A program made the position numbers and the translations under genes. A DNA stretch of 64,000 nt from Choristoneura fumiferana (lineage: Eukaryota > Arthropoda > Insecta > Lepidoptera > Tortricidae): assembly GCF_025370935.1 (NCBI RefSeq), contig NC_133479.1:1813182-1877181 (forward strand), in the 5' to 3' direction. Below are positions 41,999-52,800 of this stretch, piece by piece (the stretch's first letter is position 1; each line of letters begins with the position of its first letter). The notes beneath the pieces were generated by a model. That model saw only the letters and a program-made list of their open reading frames with translations, was not told the origin of the DNA and did not search any database.

Positions 41999-42904
41999 TG
42001 TTACAGTAGGCTCTACCATATAAAACTTCGTGGTATAGGGCCAGGGTAGGTAGTTCGTACTATATGCCGCAGCATCGCTCCACCAATACTAGCACTGCCT
42101 TCCCTGCTGGCTACTCAATGCGCGTGCGCGCATATTACAGATACGACTAGGTATTAATGTCTTAAATTTTGATTTTATTTTGCCCCAGACAAAAGCAGAA
42201 AACCAATAGTAGATTGTACAACAATAACATAAAACGAGCCATTTTACCCAAGACGTTCATATAGCCACCCGAGCCGGTACGGCGAGGGTGGATAGACACG
42301 TCGAGGGGAAAATGGATTTAATTCTCGAGTTTTACACTCTGCTTTTCACTTCGATGGCGAGGAAATGAAACATGTATAAAATATATATAAAATGAAATAT
42401 TTACTCACTACGTAAATTTTATTTTTCATGCATTACTATATAATTATATTTTTTTTAGTTTTAGTGATTTATTTTGATTGATTTGATTGATTTTTAGTTA
42501 TATATAAATAAAAAATGTATTAAAAAAATATAAAGAAACTTCTTTGTTTGTGGCTGTTGACACCTAATTACCTTGGTCTGAGACGAAGATTTTATTTTAT
42601 GCACTAGTGCATAAAAAGTCATTTTATGTCGCCTAGATCCAGCATAAACACCAACTTTACGAGCATGAGAAGTGAAAAACATATTTGACAGTAATACACA
42701 TTTATGAACATCAACATCAAGTTAATGTACCGGTGCCCTTTATAATTATATCCCTAAATACCTATAATTAAGGCGGGCGAGGTGTCATCGAGTGGACATT
42801 CTACCTGTCATTATCGTTACTGCATACACTGGGGACCGGTTGGGGTTTGGTACAAGTCAAGTACCTCAAGCGGAGTCTTTAAATTAACCACCGATGAAAA
42901 AATA
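41999..42904. other. No recognised gene
   Basis: 42040-42120 resembles 8510-8610 (ccaatactagcactgcct against aaactagcgctgcctacc), a weak dispersed repeat. The rest is unassigned. Confidence 0.35.
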
Positions 42905-43135
42905 TGGGTGTTAAGCAGCTTTTCCACTAATAATGTGCGAGGATGTGTTGCGAGGGATGTGTTTCTCACGAACCAATAGAAATGCTTCATTTACCTGTAC
43001 ATCCTCGCACAGCACATCTCTGGTGGAAACAGCTGAGCGGAGCGAGGCGAGATAAATGAAGCGTTTCTATTGGTTAATAAAAAACATATTCCTCGCAACA
43101 CATTCTCGCACATCTCTGATGGAAAACTGCTTTAT
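42905..43135. mobile_element. Foldback MITE family P2, fullest copy
   Basis: gtgcgaggatgtgttgcgag and, inverted, gtgcgagaatgtgttgcgag bound it. The centre contains ctgagcggagcgaggcgaga and cgtttctattggttaat. Fragments are at 36885 and 38262. Confidence 0.7.
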
Positions 43136-43779
43136 AAGTGTGACGGCAATACCTGTCAGCCTATGATATCGTAGCATTCAAACGGATGGACTGCTTCCGA
43201 TGTGGTTTTGAAGGCGAGTTTTCTTGCGGTGGTTTTTGAATGTTTGATAAAAGTCGGTTCAGGCGTATTTGATTTTGATTAGATATTGAACTTTGATATG
43301 ACACTGTAGGAAGGTTTTTAATTTATCAAAGTTGGTAAGGTTAATTATCCACTGTTTAAACTATAACAGTCGGTGGTCGGTGTATTTTCACCTTATTCCT
43401 GGGTATCCCGGTGGCATAACCATCGCTATAAAAGGCCAAATATCTCCTATCTAAAACAGATTTTAATAATGTAATTGGTCAATTCAATGTAGGTATCGGA
43501 AAATTAGGCACGACAACGAGAGAAGCGAGGAGAGTGTTAGGTACAATTGCGACCACAAAACGCGCAAAGCGAGCGAGGCGAGCGCGCCGAGGTAGCGGCC
43601 AGCGAAGTGTCAGGGCCTAATTTATTTTGGAAATATTATGGCCCTTACCAGTGCTGGTTATGGGAGGTCATTATTGTACGGGGGGTATTTGGGAGACGAA
43701 AAGAAAACTCAAAGTAGCAGCTTTCATGGTTGAAGGATATTATGTAAGATACGATTTTGTTATGCAATTTATTTATTTA
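43136..43779. other. No recognised gene
   Basis: 43495-43625 contains a GC-rich patch (aagcgagcgaggcgagcgcg) similar in style to known dispersed repeats. No frame has a motif. Confidence 0.4.
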
Positions 43780-43976
43780 TTTATTTTATTCGACTGGATA
43801 GCAAACGAGCAAGTGGGTCTCCTGATGGTAAGAGATCACCACCGCCCATAAACATAAGAAACACCGGGGATATTGCAGAGAAGATGGGATACCTCAAGTG
43901 CCAGTAATTTCACCGGCTGTCTTACTCTCCACGCCGAAACACAGCAGCGCAAGCACTGCTGCTTCACGGCAGGATT
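43780..43976 (-). mobile_element. A-tailed short retroposon, copy 5, 5'-truncated
   Basis: T-rich start, then cgactggatagcaaacgagc. It lacks about 30 internal bases near 43880 and stops at gcttcacggcaggat, before the hairpin end. Confidence 0.75.
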
Positions 43977-44280
43977 TACAAAGAATTTCTATTAAGAGTT
44001 ATTTTTGAAATAGACATTATCAAAAGACTTTGGGTTCATGCAACACGAGACTGATATCAATTACTGAATTAAAAAGATTGGAGACCGTTTACAAATTATC
44101 GTATATAAAATGTTTCGCCTGACATGTATGACTTGGGCCATGCGGCGTGGTGACAGGTTGACAAATTAAAACAGGTGACGCCGTCGGCTGGATTAAGCGG
44201 CCGACTGTCATTGTAAGTTTGGACTTTGGTACGAATATGGCAGGAGTTGAAGATATTTTAGGCGGCATTTTTAGGATTGT

Positions 44281-44535
44281 TTTTTTTTGGAATCTTTTTG
44301 TATTTTTTATTTCAATTCCAAATTTTTACTTTTACGGTCATCCCGTAAAACCGTAATTGAAAATACAAACTGAATTATAGATGCACAGAAAAAACAGAAA
44401 AATAAGACCATCACTGGGAATCGATCCCAGGTCCTCGGTAATCCGTACCGCGTGCTATACCGCTACACCACTGATGGTCAACGGTACCGACACGAATTTC
44501 CCTATGCACCTCATATCTCAGCTTGTGATTTTCTT
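44281..44535 (-). mobile_element. tRNA-bearing SINE (type C), tRNA module in sense with the tail
   Basis: The T-rich left end (A tail on the minus strand) is followed by aatctttttgtattttttat and a ttacggtcatcccgtaa hairpin, then the tRNA-like module (44406-44479, -) and a short 5' leader. On the minus strand the order is leader, tRNA, body, tail. This is the regular arrangement, in contrast to copies at 52312 and 61229. Confidence 0.75.
44406..44479 (-). tRNA. tRNA-like module of a SINE (not a functional gene call)
   Basis: 74 bases with a perfect 7-bp acceptor stem (GACCATC/GATGGTC) and a T arm CTGGG-ATCGATT-CCCAG. The anticodon loop ACGGATT lacks the invariant T33, so an isotype cannot be trusted. 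It is part of a repeated element, so I take it as a SINE head. Confidence 0.5.
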
Positions 44536-44639
44536 ACTTAGTCACTTAAGCAGCGACGCTAGCGACATCTATGCCGTAAGCCCTCAAACTTTTTCGGCAT
44601 TCCTTTGGAACTAACCGCTCACCCGGACAAGAGACATTC

Positions 44640-44735
44640 CGGCATTTTTAGGGTTCCGTAGCCAAAATGGCAAAAACGGAACCCTTATAGTTTCGCCATG
44701 TCTCTCTGTCCGTCCGCGGCTTTGCTCAAGGACTA
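44640..44735 (+). repeat. 'Agggttccgtagcc' dispersed repeat end
   Basis: tttttagggttccgtagcca and cggaacccttatagtttcgc are an inverted pair around tggcaaa. A distant relative ends at 63835. Confidence 0.55.
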
Positions 44736-45159
44736 TCATTGCTAGAAAGCTGTAATTTTGCACGAATATATATCTAAACTATGCCGACAAAATGGTACAA
44801 TAAAAATCAAAAACAATTTTTTTAGAGTACCTCCCATAGACGTAAAGTGGGAGTGTTTTTTTTTCTCATCCAAACTTGTAGTGTGGGGTATCGTTGGACT
44901 GGTCTTTTAAAAACATTAGGGGGTTGGTAAAACGATTTTTCGATTCAGTGATCTGTTTGCAAAATATTCAACTTAAAAGTGCAAATTTTCATTACAATCG
45001 AGCGTAGGTATATCAAAGTTACAAGGAAATTTATAACGGTAAAGTTTTTTTGAGAATTATTAGTAGTTTAAGAGTAAATAGCAGCCTAAGGTATAAAATA
45101 TACCTAAACTTGGAAGATTCTATATAAAATACGTAATCCTTAGAAAAGGAGGGAACTAG
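44736..45159. other. No recognised gene
   Basis: Probably the continuation of the repeat at 44640; no frame of note. Confidence 0.35.
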
Positions 45160-45423
45160 CTTAAATCCTTAAGTTGGCTCATTTTACTTAAAGGAGACAT
45201 TCCTTTATTTTTAAAAAGAAACAAAACTGTATCTCTAAGATTTTCTAAAACTCGCTTGCCTCGCCCGGGACTCGAACCAACTAAAATAAAAAAAAAACAC
45301 TCGCTATTTTAATAAACTAATAGTTTAGATCAGGCGAGACAAGCGAGTTTAAGAAAATCTTTGAATCCTCTTCTCTCCTCCTCTGTCTCCTTTAAGCAAA
45401 ATGAGCCAACTTAAGGATTTAAG
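45160..45423. mobile_element. Long foldback element, 264 bp
   Basis: cttaaatccttaagttggct and its complement end the element. The arms contain aaaggagac near the ends and ctcgcttgcctcgcc towards the loop, which holds an aaaaaaaaaacactcgc stretch. About 35 terminal bases match with one difference. Confidence 0.75.
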
Positions 45424-45695
45424 GTAAGGCCTGACTTATGTTTTCACTGTATAACTGGAAAAATAACAGTTTCGCTAGTTCCCTTAGCTCAAGTACCTAC
45501 AAACGGTCACATCTTAAACTTAAATAAACAGAGCATTCATTTTCCAAGTTAAGCGGACGACAGGCTAATCCAGAGGATAAATACTGCACCTCGCAAACGC
45601 TGGAGGAAAGTGAATTAACTGTTTATTTTCGGTGTTAGCCGCGTCACCACAGTTTTGTGCAGTAAATTTTCTGTAACAATTTCAAACGAGCACTA

Positions 45696-45837
45696 GGGGG
45701 CTGTTTCACCATCCATTGATTAGTCTTAACTGACGGTTAAATGTGATGCCATCTCCGTTTATTCGAACAAAACAAGTAGAGACGGCATCACATTTAACCG
45801 TCAGTTAAAGACTAATCAATGGGTGGTGAAACAGCCC
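45696..45837. mobile_element. Palindromic MITE family P3, copy 2
   Basis: gggctgtttcaccatccatt at the left and its near complement at the right, with ttcgaacaaaacaagtagag in the centre. The flanks are degenerate (cta and tta). Confidence 0.75.
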
Positions 45838-46250
45838 TTTAGTTTAGTAATTTAATTTATTAATAAAAAAAATATAGAATTATAGTAAAAAAAACAATGC
45901 GCTGTAAAATTCAATTATACCTACATAATTATGTGAAAAAAGACGAAAAGGCATAGAATAAATTAAAAAAGTTGTTTAGGGATTCTCATTCTTCTTCCTT
46001 AGAGCGATGGAAGACCACCCCCTCTGGCCAGGAGTCGGAGTGCAGGATCATCAGGTGTTTAGCCGGCACTTGGAGTCTAAGAGATAATAAAGTAGTATCA
46101 TTTTTAACCTAATGCCTGACGTATTAGCAATAAAATATGAAACCACTGCATAACTTGCCAGCATATCTTGTGTTTCAACCGAATGGTTGAAAGTTGAATT
46201 CAGTGATTTTTTTTTAGTCCAATAGTAAGCATTAAAAAGCGTTTTAATTA
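45838..46250. other. No recognised gene
   Basis: Unassigned AT-rich stretch between two copies of the same MITE. Confidence 0.4.
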
Positions 46251-46391
46251 GGGGCTGTTTCACCATCCATTGATTAGCTTTAACTGACGGTTAAATGTGA
46301 TGCCGTCTCCGTCTATTCGAACAAAACAAATAGAGACGGCATCACACCTAACCGCCAGTTAACACTAATCAATGGATGGTGAAACAGCCCC
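46251..46391. mobile_element. Palindromic MITE family P3, copy 3
   Basis: Exact TTA at 46248-46250 and 46392-46394. The arms are near complementary over ggggctgtttcaccatccat and cggcatcaca. Confidence 0.8.
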
Positions 46392-46503
46392 TTAGAGTCG
46401 GATCATTTTTTATTTCAGATACTTACGTAAAGATTGATGAAGACTAACATACACTCCTGATTTTTCTCCTTAGATACTAGGGAGAGAGAGAAAGAGTAAA
46501 AAA

Positions 46504-46815
46504 GCCGTGGTGGCCTATAGTGGTTTGACCTATCGCCTCTCAAGCAGAGGGTCGTGGGTTCAAACCCCGCTCGCACCTCTGAGTTTTTCTAAATTCATGT
46601 GCGGAATTACATTTGAAATTTACCACGAGCTTTGCGGTGAAGGAAAACATCGTGAGGAAACCTGCACAAACCTGCGAAGCAATTCAATGGTGCGTGTGAA
46701 GTTCCCAATCCGCACTGGGCCCGCGTGGGAACTATGGCCCAAGCTCTCTTGTTCTGGGAGGAGGCCTGTGTCCAGCAGTGGGACGTATATAGGCTGGGAT
46801 GATGATGATAATGAT
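46504..46815 (+). mobile_element. tRNA-derived SINE (type A), full length
   Basis: Head agccgtggtggcctatagtg, B box gggttcaaacccc, body with cgagctttgcggtgaaggaa, and a tail gcctgtgtccagcagtggga with (gat)n. Flanks gatactag...gagaga occur on both sides (from 46475 and 46814), a likely duplication. The frame at 46507-46836 is only the SINE read through. Confidence 0.85.
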
Positions 46816-47099
46816 ACTAGAGAGAAGAAAAACTAAAATCTCGTGAGTACCATTGTAAAATGTAGGCCATATTCAACTAAAGGCATTCCAAATTCAAAAC
46901 AAACGTATCAAATCCTTTTAGTCGAGGAATGAATGAATGAACGGGCGTCGGCGCTCGATCCTAATTCAATAACATTCAATTAAGCCGCCCTGCAATTAGT
47001 AACCGGTCTTCGACGCAGATCACGGTTTACTGGATGAGACTGCAATATCTTCACAAACTCACTCATTTATAAATTAATAGGATATAATAGGTTAATATA
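46816..47099. other. No recognised gene
   Basis: Unassigned. Confidence 0.4.
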
Positions 47100-47245
47100 A
47101 TATGCGAAGCAATTTAATGGTGTGTGTGAAGTTCCTAATCTGCACTGGGCCTGCGTGGGAACTACAGCCCAAGCACTCTTATTCTGAGAGGAGGCCTGTG
47201 CCCAGCAGTGGGACGTGTATAGGCTGGGATGATGATGATGATGCT
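47100..47245 (+). mobile_element. tRNA-derived SINE (type A), 3' half
   Basis: Starts at atgcgaagcaatttaatggt and ends with ggcctgtgcccagcagtggg and (gat)n. Confidence 0.8.
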
Positions 47246-47267
47246 GATGAATATATAGGATAAGAGG

Positions 47268-47505
47268 ATAGCCGTGGTAGGATAGGGTTGACCTGTGGTC
47301 TATATTTAAAGTTTAGCATGAACGGCGAGGAAATAAATAATATGGTGAAGAAATTCGCACACACCTGCGAAGAAATTCAATGTTGTGTGTGATGTTCCCA
47401 ATCCACACTGGGCCCGCATGGGAACTTCAGTCCAAGCCTTCTCATTTTGAGAGGCGGGTTGTGCCTTGAAGTAGGCTATGTATAAGCCAAGATGATGATG
47501 ATGAC
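47268..47505 (+). mobile_element. tRNA-derived SINE (type A), diverged
   Basis: Degenerate head (agccgtggtaggatagggtt) and an internal deletion. The body has cacacctgcgaagaaattca and the end is a changed tail with gatgatgatgatg. Confidence 0.65.
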
Positions 47506-47524
47506 TTCCAAAGATTACCTGTAG

Positions 47525-47690
47525 ATAAAAAAGAAATCCCACGGGAATTATGCAATTTTCCATAATAAAAACTATCTTATGATCTCATACCAACAAGCGT
47601 TAAGAAATAACAGACAGACAGATAGAAAAACATACAGAAAGAACTACTTTCGCATTTACGATATTAGTCAGGATAATAATAAAGATACAG
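47525..47690 (+). mobile_element. Decayed 'tccgtccgcg' repeat, 3' part
   Basis: gaattatgcaattttccata, cagacagacag and ctttcgcatttacgatatta are in family order. Confidence 0.55.
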
Positions 47691-48089
47691 AACATCTCTA
47701 TTTGATTACGTCGTTCGTTGAAAATCATTTTATATATTTCACAGAATAGGAGTCTTGTTAGAGTCGCTAGGTCGCTACGTTATTAGTTTATCTAGAATAG
47801 AATTTTTAATAAAATATGAGGTACTTAACCGACGGATTCTTCATATTCGGAATACAATTTAGAATAACAAATTTAATGACGGTTAGCTATTATCTTTATT
47901 AAAAAAAATGGTTATATAGATAATCAAAACTAGAATCACAATTTTAAAGCTTCTAAGTATTATATCTTTCTATTCGTATTGTTTTTGGGGATACTTAAAT
48001 AAAGCTCTGATATTATGGTTCTCCCTGTTTTAACTTTATTACCGTCACTTTCCACGTTCAATTTAAAGATAATATTCCCTTATACATCC

Positions 48090-48240
48090 CTGTATTTTTT
48101 TTCTTTAATTTTATACTGTAATTTATATATGTATTTTATTTGTAATTATTTATTTTAGTTTATTTTGTAAAAATGACTTTCATTGAATGGCAATGATGGT
48201 CTTTTCGAAAGCGTTGTTAAAAAAGTGATTAAAACTTGAC
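48090..48240 (+). mobile_element. LINE 3' UTR fragment
   Basis: tgactttcattgaatggcaa and gatggtcttttcgaaagcg match 13511-13690. Confidence 0.5.
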
Positions 48241-48384
48241 TTAAAACCTTACAGCATAATTATTATAACCATGAAAAAAGAACGGAATGCATGAAAGTTA
48301 TTGTGATAGGTGCAACGTCGTAAAGACGAGTGCGGCGCTCGGCGTTTGTCGCATATCTCTAAGCGTGTGCGGTTTATAAGGTAC

Positions 48385-48600
48385 TAGCTTAAGCCCGCGA
48401 CTTCGTCTGCGCGGATCTAGGTTATCGCGCGGTGGCGCCCTCTACCGGAATAAAAGGTATCCTATGTTGATCCTTGGGGTTCAAAATATCTATATACCAA
48501 ATTTCATCAAAATCGGTTCAGGTTTCGACGTGAAAGCGTAACAGACAGACAGACAGACAGAGTTACTTTCGCATTTATAATATTAGTAGGGATAGTAGGG
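48385..48600 (+). mobile_element. 'tccgtccgcg' repeat, best uninterrupted copy
   Basis: ctagcttaagcccgcgactt and cgtctgcgcgga start it. aaatttcatcaaaatcggtt, (gaca)n and ctttcgcatttataatatta with gtagggat end it. It provides the reference for the interrupted copies at 9014 and 61110. Confidence 0.65.
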
Positions 48601-48849
48601 ATTAACGCTCATCATGGCCATATCTAGTACCATTTCATCACTGGCGCAGCCGGTAGGATCTTCATAACAAATCGTCGCGTCATGTTTTATATAATTTGCC
48701 GTATCACGATCTCGATCGTCAGAGAGTGGTGGCATCACGACCGCCATCAGATATGGAACTGGTGGTTTAACTGCTTTTACTGCAGGATCTACCACACTGA
48801 TGGTATCCACACCGGATGGAGGGCGTGATTTATGTTTTCTATCTTTAAT
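48583..48849 (-). other. Coding-like minus-strand frame of unknown identity
   Basis: The frame is open from after a TGA (48850-48852) to a TAA at 48583. The 75 codons from the ATG include VDPAVKAVKPPVPYLM, PPLSDDRDRDTANY and DEMVLDMAMM. The composition (acidic, few repeats, varied third positions) is like a real protein. The last codons (NPYYPY and the stop) come from the adjoining repeat, so the original end is lost. No family is recognised. It may be an exon remnant or part of an unfamiliar element. Confidence 0.3.
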
Positions 48850-48852
48850 TCA

Positions 48853-49304
48853 TTCTTGTTTTAGTTAAATGATGACGTTTACATTAACTTATGGAGTAGA
48901 TGCATTCCGTGAGTACTTCAAAGAACACAGACAAAATTTCGTTATACATATTTCGTAATTTGTATTGAGGTTTAATTATCGAATATAGTTTGCTGTTGTA
49001 TTTATTTTCAAAGAGGATGGTACGATTTTTCATAGAATTATCGATACCGTTTTCCACCCCTTAAAGTTAACAAAGTTTCGGTAAGTTTGCCCTCCTAACC
49101 CAAAACTAAATCGGTTCAAAATGACAATTCTCTCTGAAGTATTAAATTAAAAAAAGAACATTGTGAAACTCATTTTTAAATCAGTTAAAATATTAATTTT
49201 CGCCTTTTACATTTTGGCATTAAAAGTCTAGTTAAATGCAATAATTTTGTAATAATAATACCGAGAATATGTCAAGATACCTAACCTATTTCTGCAAATC
49301 AAAT
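48853..49304. other. No recognised gene
   Basis: Unassigned AT-rich sequence. Confidence 0.4.
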
Positions 49305-49445
49305 CAGCCCACATCCACCCACTGCTGGGTAAAGGCGTCTTCATTTTCACGCCACTTTGCCCGGTCCTGTGCTAGTCTCATCCACAGTTTACCAACCGCC
49401 TGCCCGATCTCATCTGACCAACGGGCGCCCAGTCTGCCGTAATTG
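49305..49445 (-). pseudogene. RTE LINE C-terminus, decayed
   Basis: ccacccactgctgggtaaag and tgcccggtcctgtgctagtc, then gatctcatctgaccaacggg, are the complement of the family's end. Confidence 0.6.
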
Positions 49446-50837
49446 CTCCATAATTTACGTACAATGACTAATTTTACTAACTTACCTTTCCAATACAGCG
49501 CAATGTAAGGACACTATTGATTGCCTTTTGAATTAACATTGTAATGAGAATGAACAATAAATTGCGCAAAGTCTAGTTTTACTTAAATCAAAATCTCACT
49601 CAAGATAAATTGGAATTGAAACCAACAAATGATTTATTAGTAACGGTTGTCTGGCCAGTAATAAATTCAATCGAACGAACCGGACCCTTGCGTGTTTGTA
49701 AAAAAAAACTCTATCCGGTTCCGCACGCGAATATAGCGCAAACTTAAATGACCCAGTGGGCAAAAATGGAACTAACGAGATGACATACTAAGTTCTCATC
49801 TACTGTTAGGCAGTGGCGACAGCAGCAATTGTTAACCTAAGTTTGTAATTTTGTTTCGGGATCGAGTCGCATTCGAAATTTAATTGTCATGTTCGATTTT
49901 TGTCTCTGGTACGGAATGCGTGAGGAATGGCGGTTTAAATCAAGTAACGTTTCATTTTGCGAATTGGCTCGTTATTTTAACGGGTAATTATTTGTCACTT
50001 TATCTTTCCAAGCTGTAAGGAAATGGTGATTTATATGCAGGTCACGACAATGCAGTTTTATGCTGTTTTACCTTTTGCATCTTTAATGGTTTTATTAAAC
50101 ATGTGATTAAGATAGCTCGCAGACAGGTCTTTTCATATTTTTTTATTCAAAATCTGTTTGTGTTGCGTCAAAGTAAAGTCAAGCAATTCATTTCTGGGCT
50201 AAATACTATGGATCCTTTAAATAGTGAATAATTTTGTTTGTCTAATATAATATTCTCGAAAATAAGCATGCTTATTCATGAATTGTTTTTTTCTTGATTG
50301 GTACCTACCTTCATACCAAACTAGTTTCTAGGACAGCTATAATTGTCTTCTCCGGAAATTTGTATGGAAACACCTTTTTCACGACTTTATCTTTTGATCG
50401 CGTTGTATTAGAAGTTTGATTTTTTCCCTGCTTCAAGCGGTAGCACACTTAAGTTGGCCTGTTTGAAAAAAAGGAAGAACACAGACGAAACCGCGGTCAA
50501 AAGTTAGTCATTTAAGACTAGCTTTATTTATAAAGGAGCGTATGTTCATATATTCATGTTTTACGCAATCCACGCACGTCTTGTCCGAGATAAAAAAAAG
50601 AAAATAAGCAAATGACACGGACCGCGGCGAGCGTGAAATTTCACAAGTATGCAAAACAGGCATTGAAGGCATATGCTAAGGTCTAGTGATGGCAAACTAT
50701 CGATATTTGTACACTTTTTCCCTTAAAAAAGCTGTTTTATTATTGATATATGCGCAGAAGAGGTCAGATACGTTTTCTCTTTATTACCCTTTATTTTACG
50801 CCTAAATAAATGAAAATTATTAAGTATTTCAGTAGTT
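49446..50837. other. No recognised gene
   Basis: AT-rich with no convincing frame. 50330-50420 (aatttgtatggaaacacctt) resembles 10770-10790 weakly. Confidence 0.4.
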
Positions 50838-51110
50838 GACTAGTGGTTGGACCTATGGCATCTCAGAGGATCGTGGGTGCAAACTCGGGCTTACACCTCT
50901 GATTTTTTTTTAATTTATGTGTGTTACACACATATAAATTAAAAAATAATATTATAGGGACATTTGAAATTTAACATGAGCTTTGTACTAAAGAAAACCA
51001 TGCACTACACCTGAAATGCAATTCAATGGTTTGTGTGAAGTTCCCAATTCAGACGAAGATGCATTTGAACTACAAACCACACCGTCTCACTCTGGAGCTG
51101 GAGATTTTTT
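50838..51110 (+). mobile_element. tRNA-derived SINE (type A), strongly decayed
   Basis: ggttggacctatggcatctc, then catttgaaatttaacatgag and atgcaattcaatggtttgtg are in family order. An internal palindrome (ttaatttatgtgtg/cacacatataaatt) lies at about 50910-50945. Confidence 0.6.
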
Positions 51111-52227
51111 TTAATTGGTGCACATTTTTTTGTGATCAGTAAATTCTTCAGCAAGAAAATCGGTTAACTTTTTAAAAATATTTTGGTGGGCATTATATTT
51201 ATTCCCTTATCGATAGTCGTTTATCGAGTACCAGTTCCAACACTAACAAAGTCTTGGTCCTGACAATTCAAATTATAAATGTCATACTGAAGGTTTGGGC
51301 GCTAAGATCCAGATAATGCAAAACATGAATTTTCATTTAAGATTTAAGATAAAACACGCTTTTGGATTCGATATGCCAATATGATCGAACAATCAATTGG
51401 GACATGATTTTTAATGTTAACCATTTTGGTAAAAAAAAAAACAGTTAACGGAGAGTTGATATCAAAAATATTTAAACCCTGGTCTACAGCCGATTTTATT
51501 AATTTTATTATTGTCATATATATATTGTTTTATTATTTGCATTATGCTGAGCCAGTGTCCGATTCACAACCGCAATGACACATACTTTCCTACGTGTTGT
51601 CTATTTGTACTTAATACTATTGTTGTGTCTTGTGTTGTGAAGAAATGTGTTTCCTTTATTTCTTTCTTTCGTTCATATAAATTCGAGTGTTGTATGAAGT
51701 CCCAATTAATTTGAACTATTATCTAAATTAGATTTTTTGTTATTTTATGTTATTAAATTGGCCATGATAGTAAACATGAAGTGAACATTCAATTAACTTC
51801 AATGAATTCATTTTGAAAACGTTTATTGATAAATGAAGTAGGTCCTATGGAGGCAACAAATCTTAAACAAATACGACAAACAAGATTTAAAACCTCCACC
51901 TTTTTGTGAAGTCGTTAAAAATGGTCCCGTTGGCAACGTTAACTTGCAGAACCCTTGAAAAAGTATCTCCCACGCTAAATAACCCGGTATAAGTAAACTC
52001 GTCGGTTAAATTTATAACCTGCGCCTGCGGCTAGAGACTGTTGAGATGAGATAAAAGAGTTGCAGTCTTGCAGTGCATAGCGGAGTAGAGAACTTTTTGT
52101 TATAAAAATGAGGATTTATACCGGCTCAGTGGCACTAATTGCAATCGTTAAACGCATATAGGCGTTTTGCTGACTTTAGCCCAATACATTAAACTACATT
52201 AGAGCATTTCGACCAGTATATTGAATG
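51111..52227. other. No recognised gene
   Basis: 51510-51700 looks like a LINE 3' UTR ending in tttctttctttcg, by style only. The rest is unassigned. Confidence 0.35.
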
Positions 52228-52600
52228 CTTATCATCATCATCATCATCATCATCAGCCGGAAGACGTCCACTGTTGAACGAAAGCCTCCCCAATGGAACA
52301 TCAATGAACGATGATTGGTTTATTGGAGTCTTTTTGTATTTTTTATTTCAACTCCAAATTTTGTTACTTTTACGGGTATCCCGTGAAACCATATCGAAAA
52401 TACAAACTGAGACATGGATGCACAGAAAAACCAGAATCCAGAATCCTGTCCAGCGGTGGTGTAGGGGTTATAGCACGCAGCACGGATTGCTGAGGATCTG
52501 GGTTCGATTCCCAGCGCTGGTCTCTTTTTCTGGTTTTTCTGTGCATCCATGTCTCAGTTTGTATTTTCGATATCAATGAACGACACTAACCACTTGTAAT
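52228..52600 (-). pseudogene. RTE LINE 3' end split by a tRNA-bearing SINE
   Basis: (atc)n at 52231-52254, then gaagacgtccactgttgaac. After the SINE it resumes with caatgaacgacactaaccac, as in the uninterrupted copy at 23287. Confidence 0.75.
52312..52571. mobile_element. tRNA-bearing SINE (type C) with inverted 5' part
   Basis: atcaatgaacga stands at 52300-52311 and 52572-52583. The tail side (52312-52440) runs on the minus strand. The tRNA-like module (52449-52521) and ~42 bases of adjoining body run on the plus strand. Those ~42 bases (ctggtttttctgtgcatcca onward) are present in both orientations, so the module sits in the loop of a long hairpin. Confidence 0.8.
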
Positions 52601-52689
52601 CTTGAATGCTATTGTGAGTTATTATTAAGTGAATGATCCGTTATAAACACTCGTTTGTGTTTAAGGGACTGGACGAAAGGTGGAATATT

Positions 52690-52800
52690 AAAAACCGAAG
52701 ACTCGAACAAACATTCGTATTTTTCAAACATATATCTGGCCCGATCGATAATCGAATACTGGAGCTAAAGCTTCGTAGTCAGATCCTCTAACCACTTAAA
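52690..52800 (-). mobile_element. tRNA-derived SINE (type B) fragment
   Basis: gactcgaacaaacattcgta, aaagcttcgtagtcagatcc and ctaaccactt are the reverse of the family's head and body. Confidence 0.65.

Noticed and set aside
44406..44479. A genuine tRNA gene
   Set aside because: The same module recurs at 52449 and 61278 within SINEs, and the anticodon loop lacks T33.
46507..46836. 109-codon protein
   Set aside because: It is a SINE read in one frame; similar readings occur in the other SINE copies.
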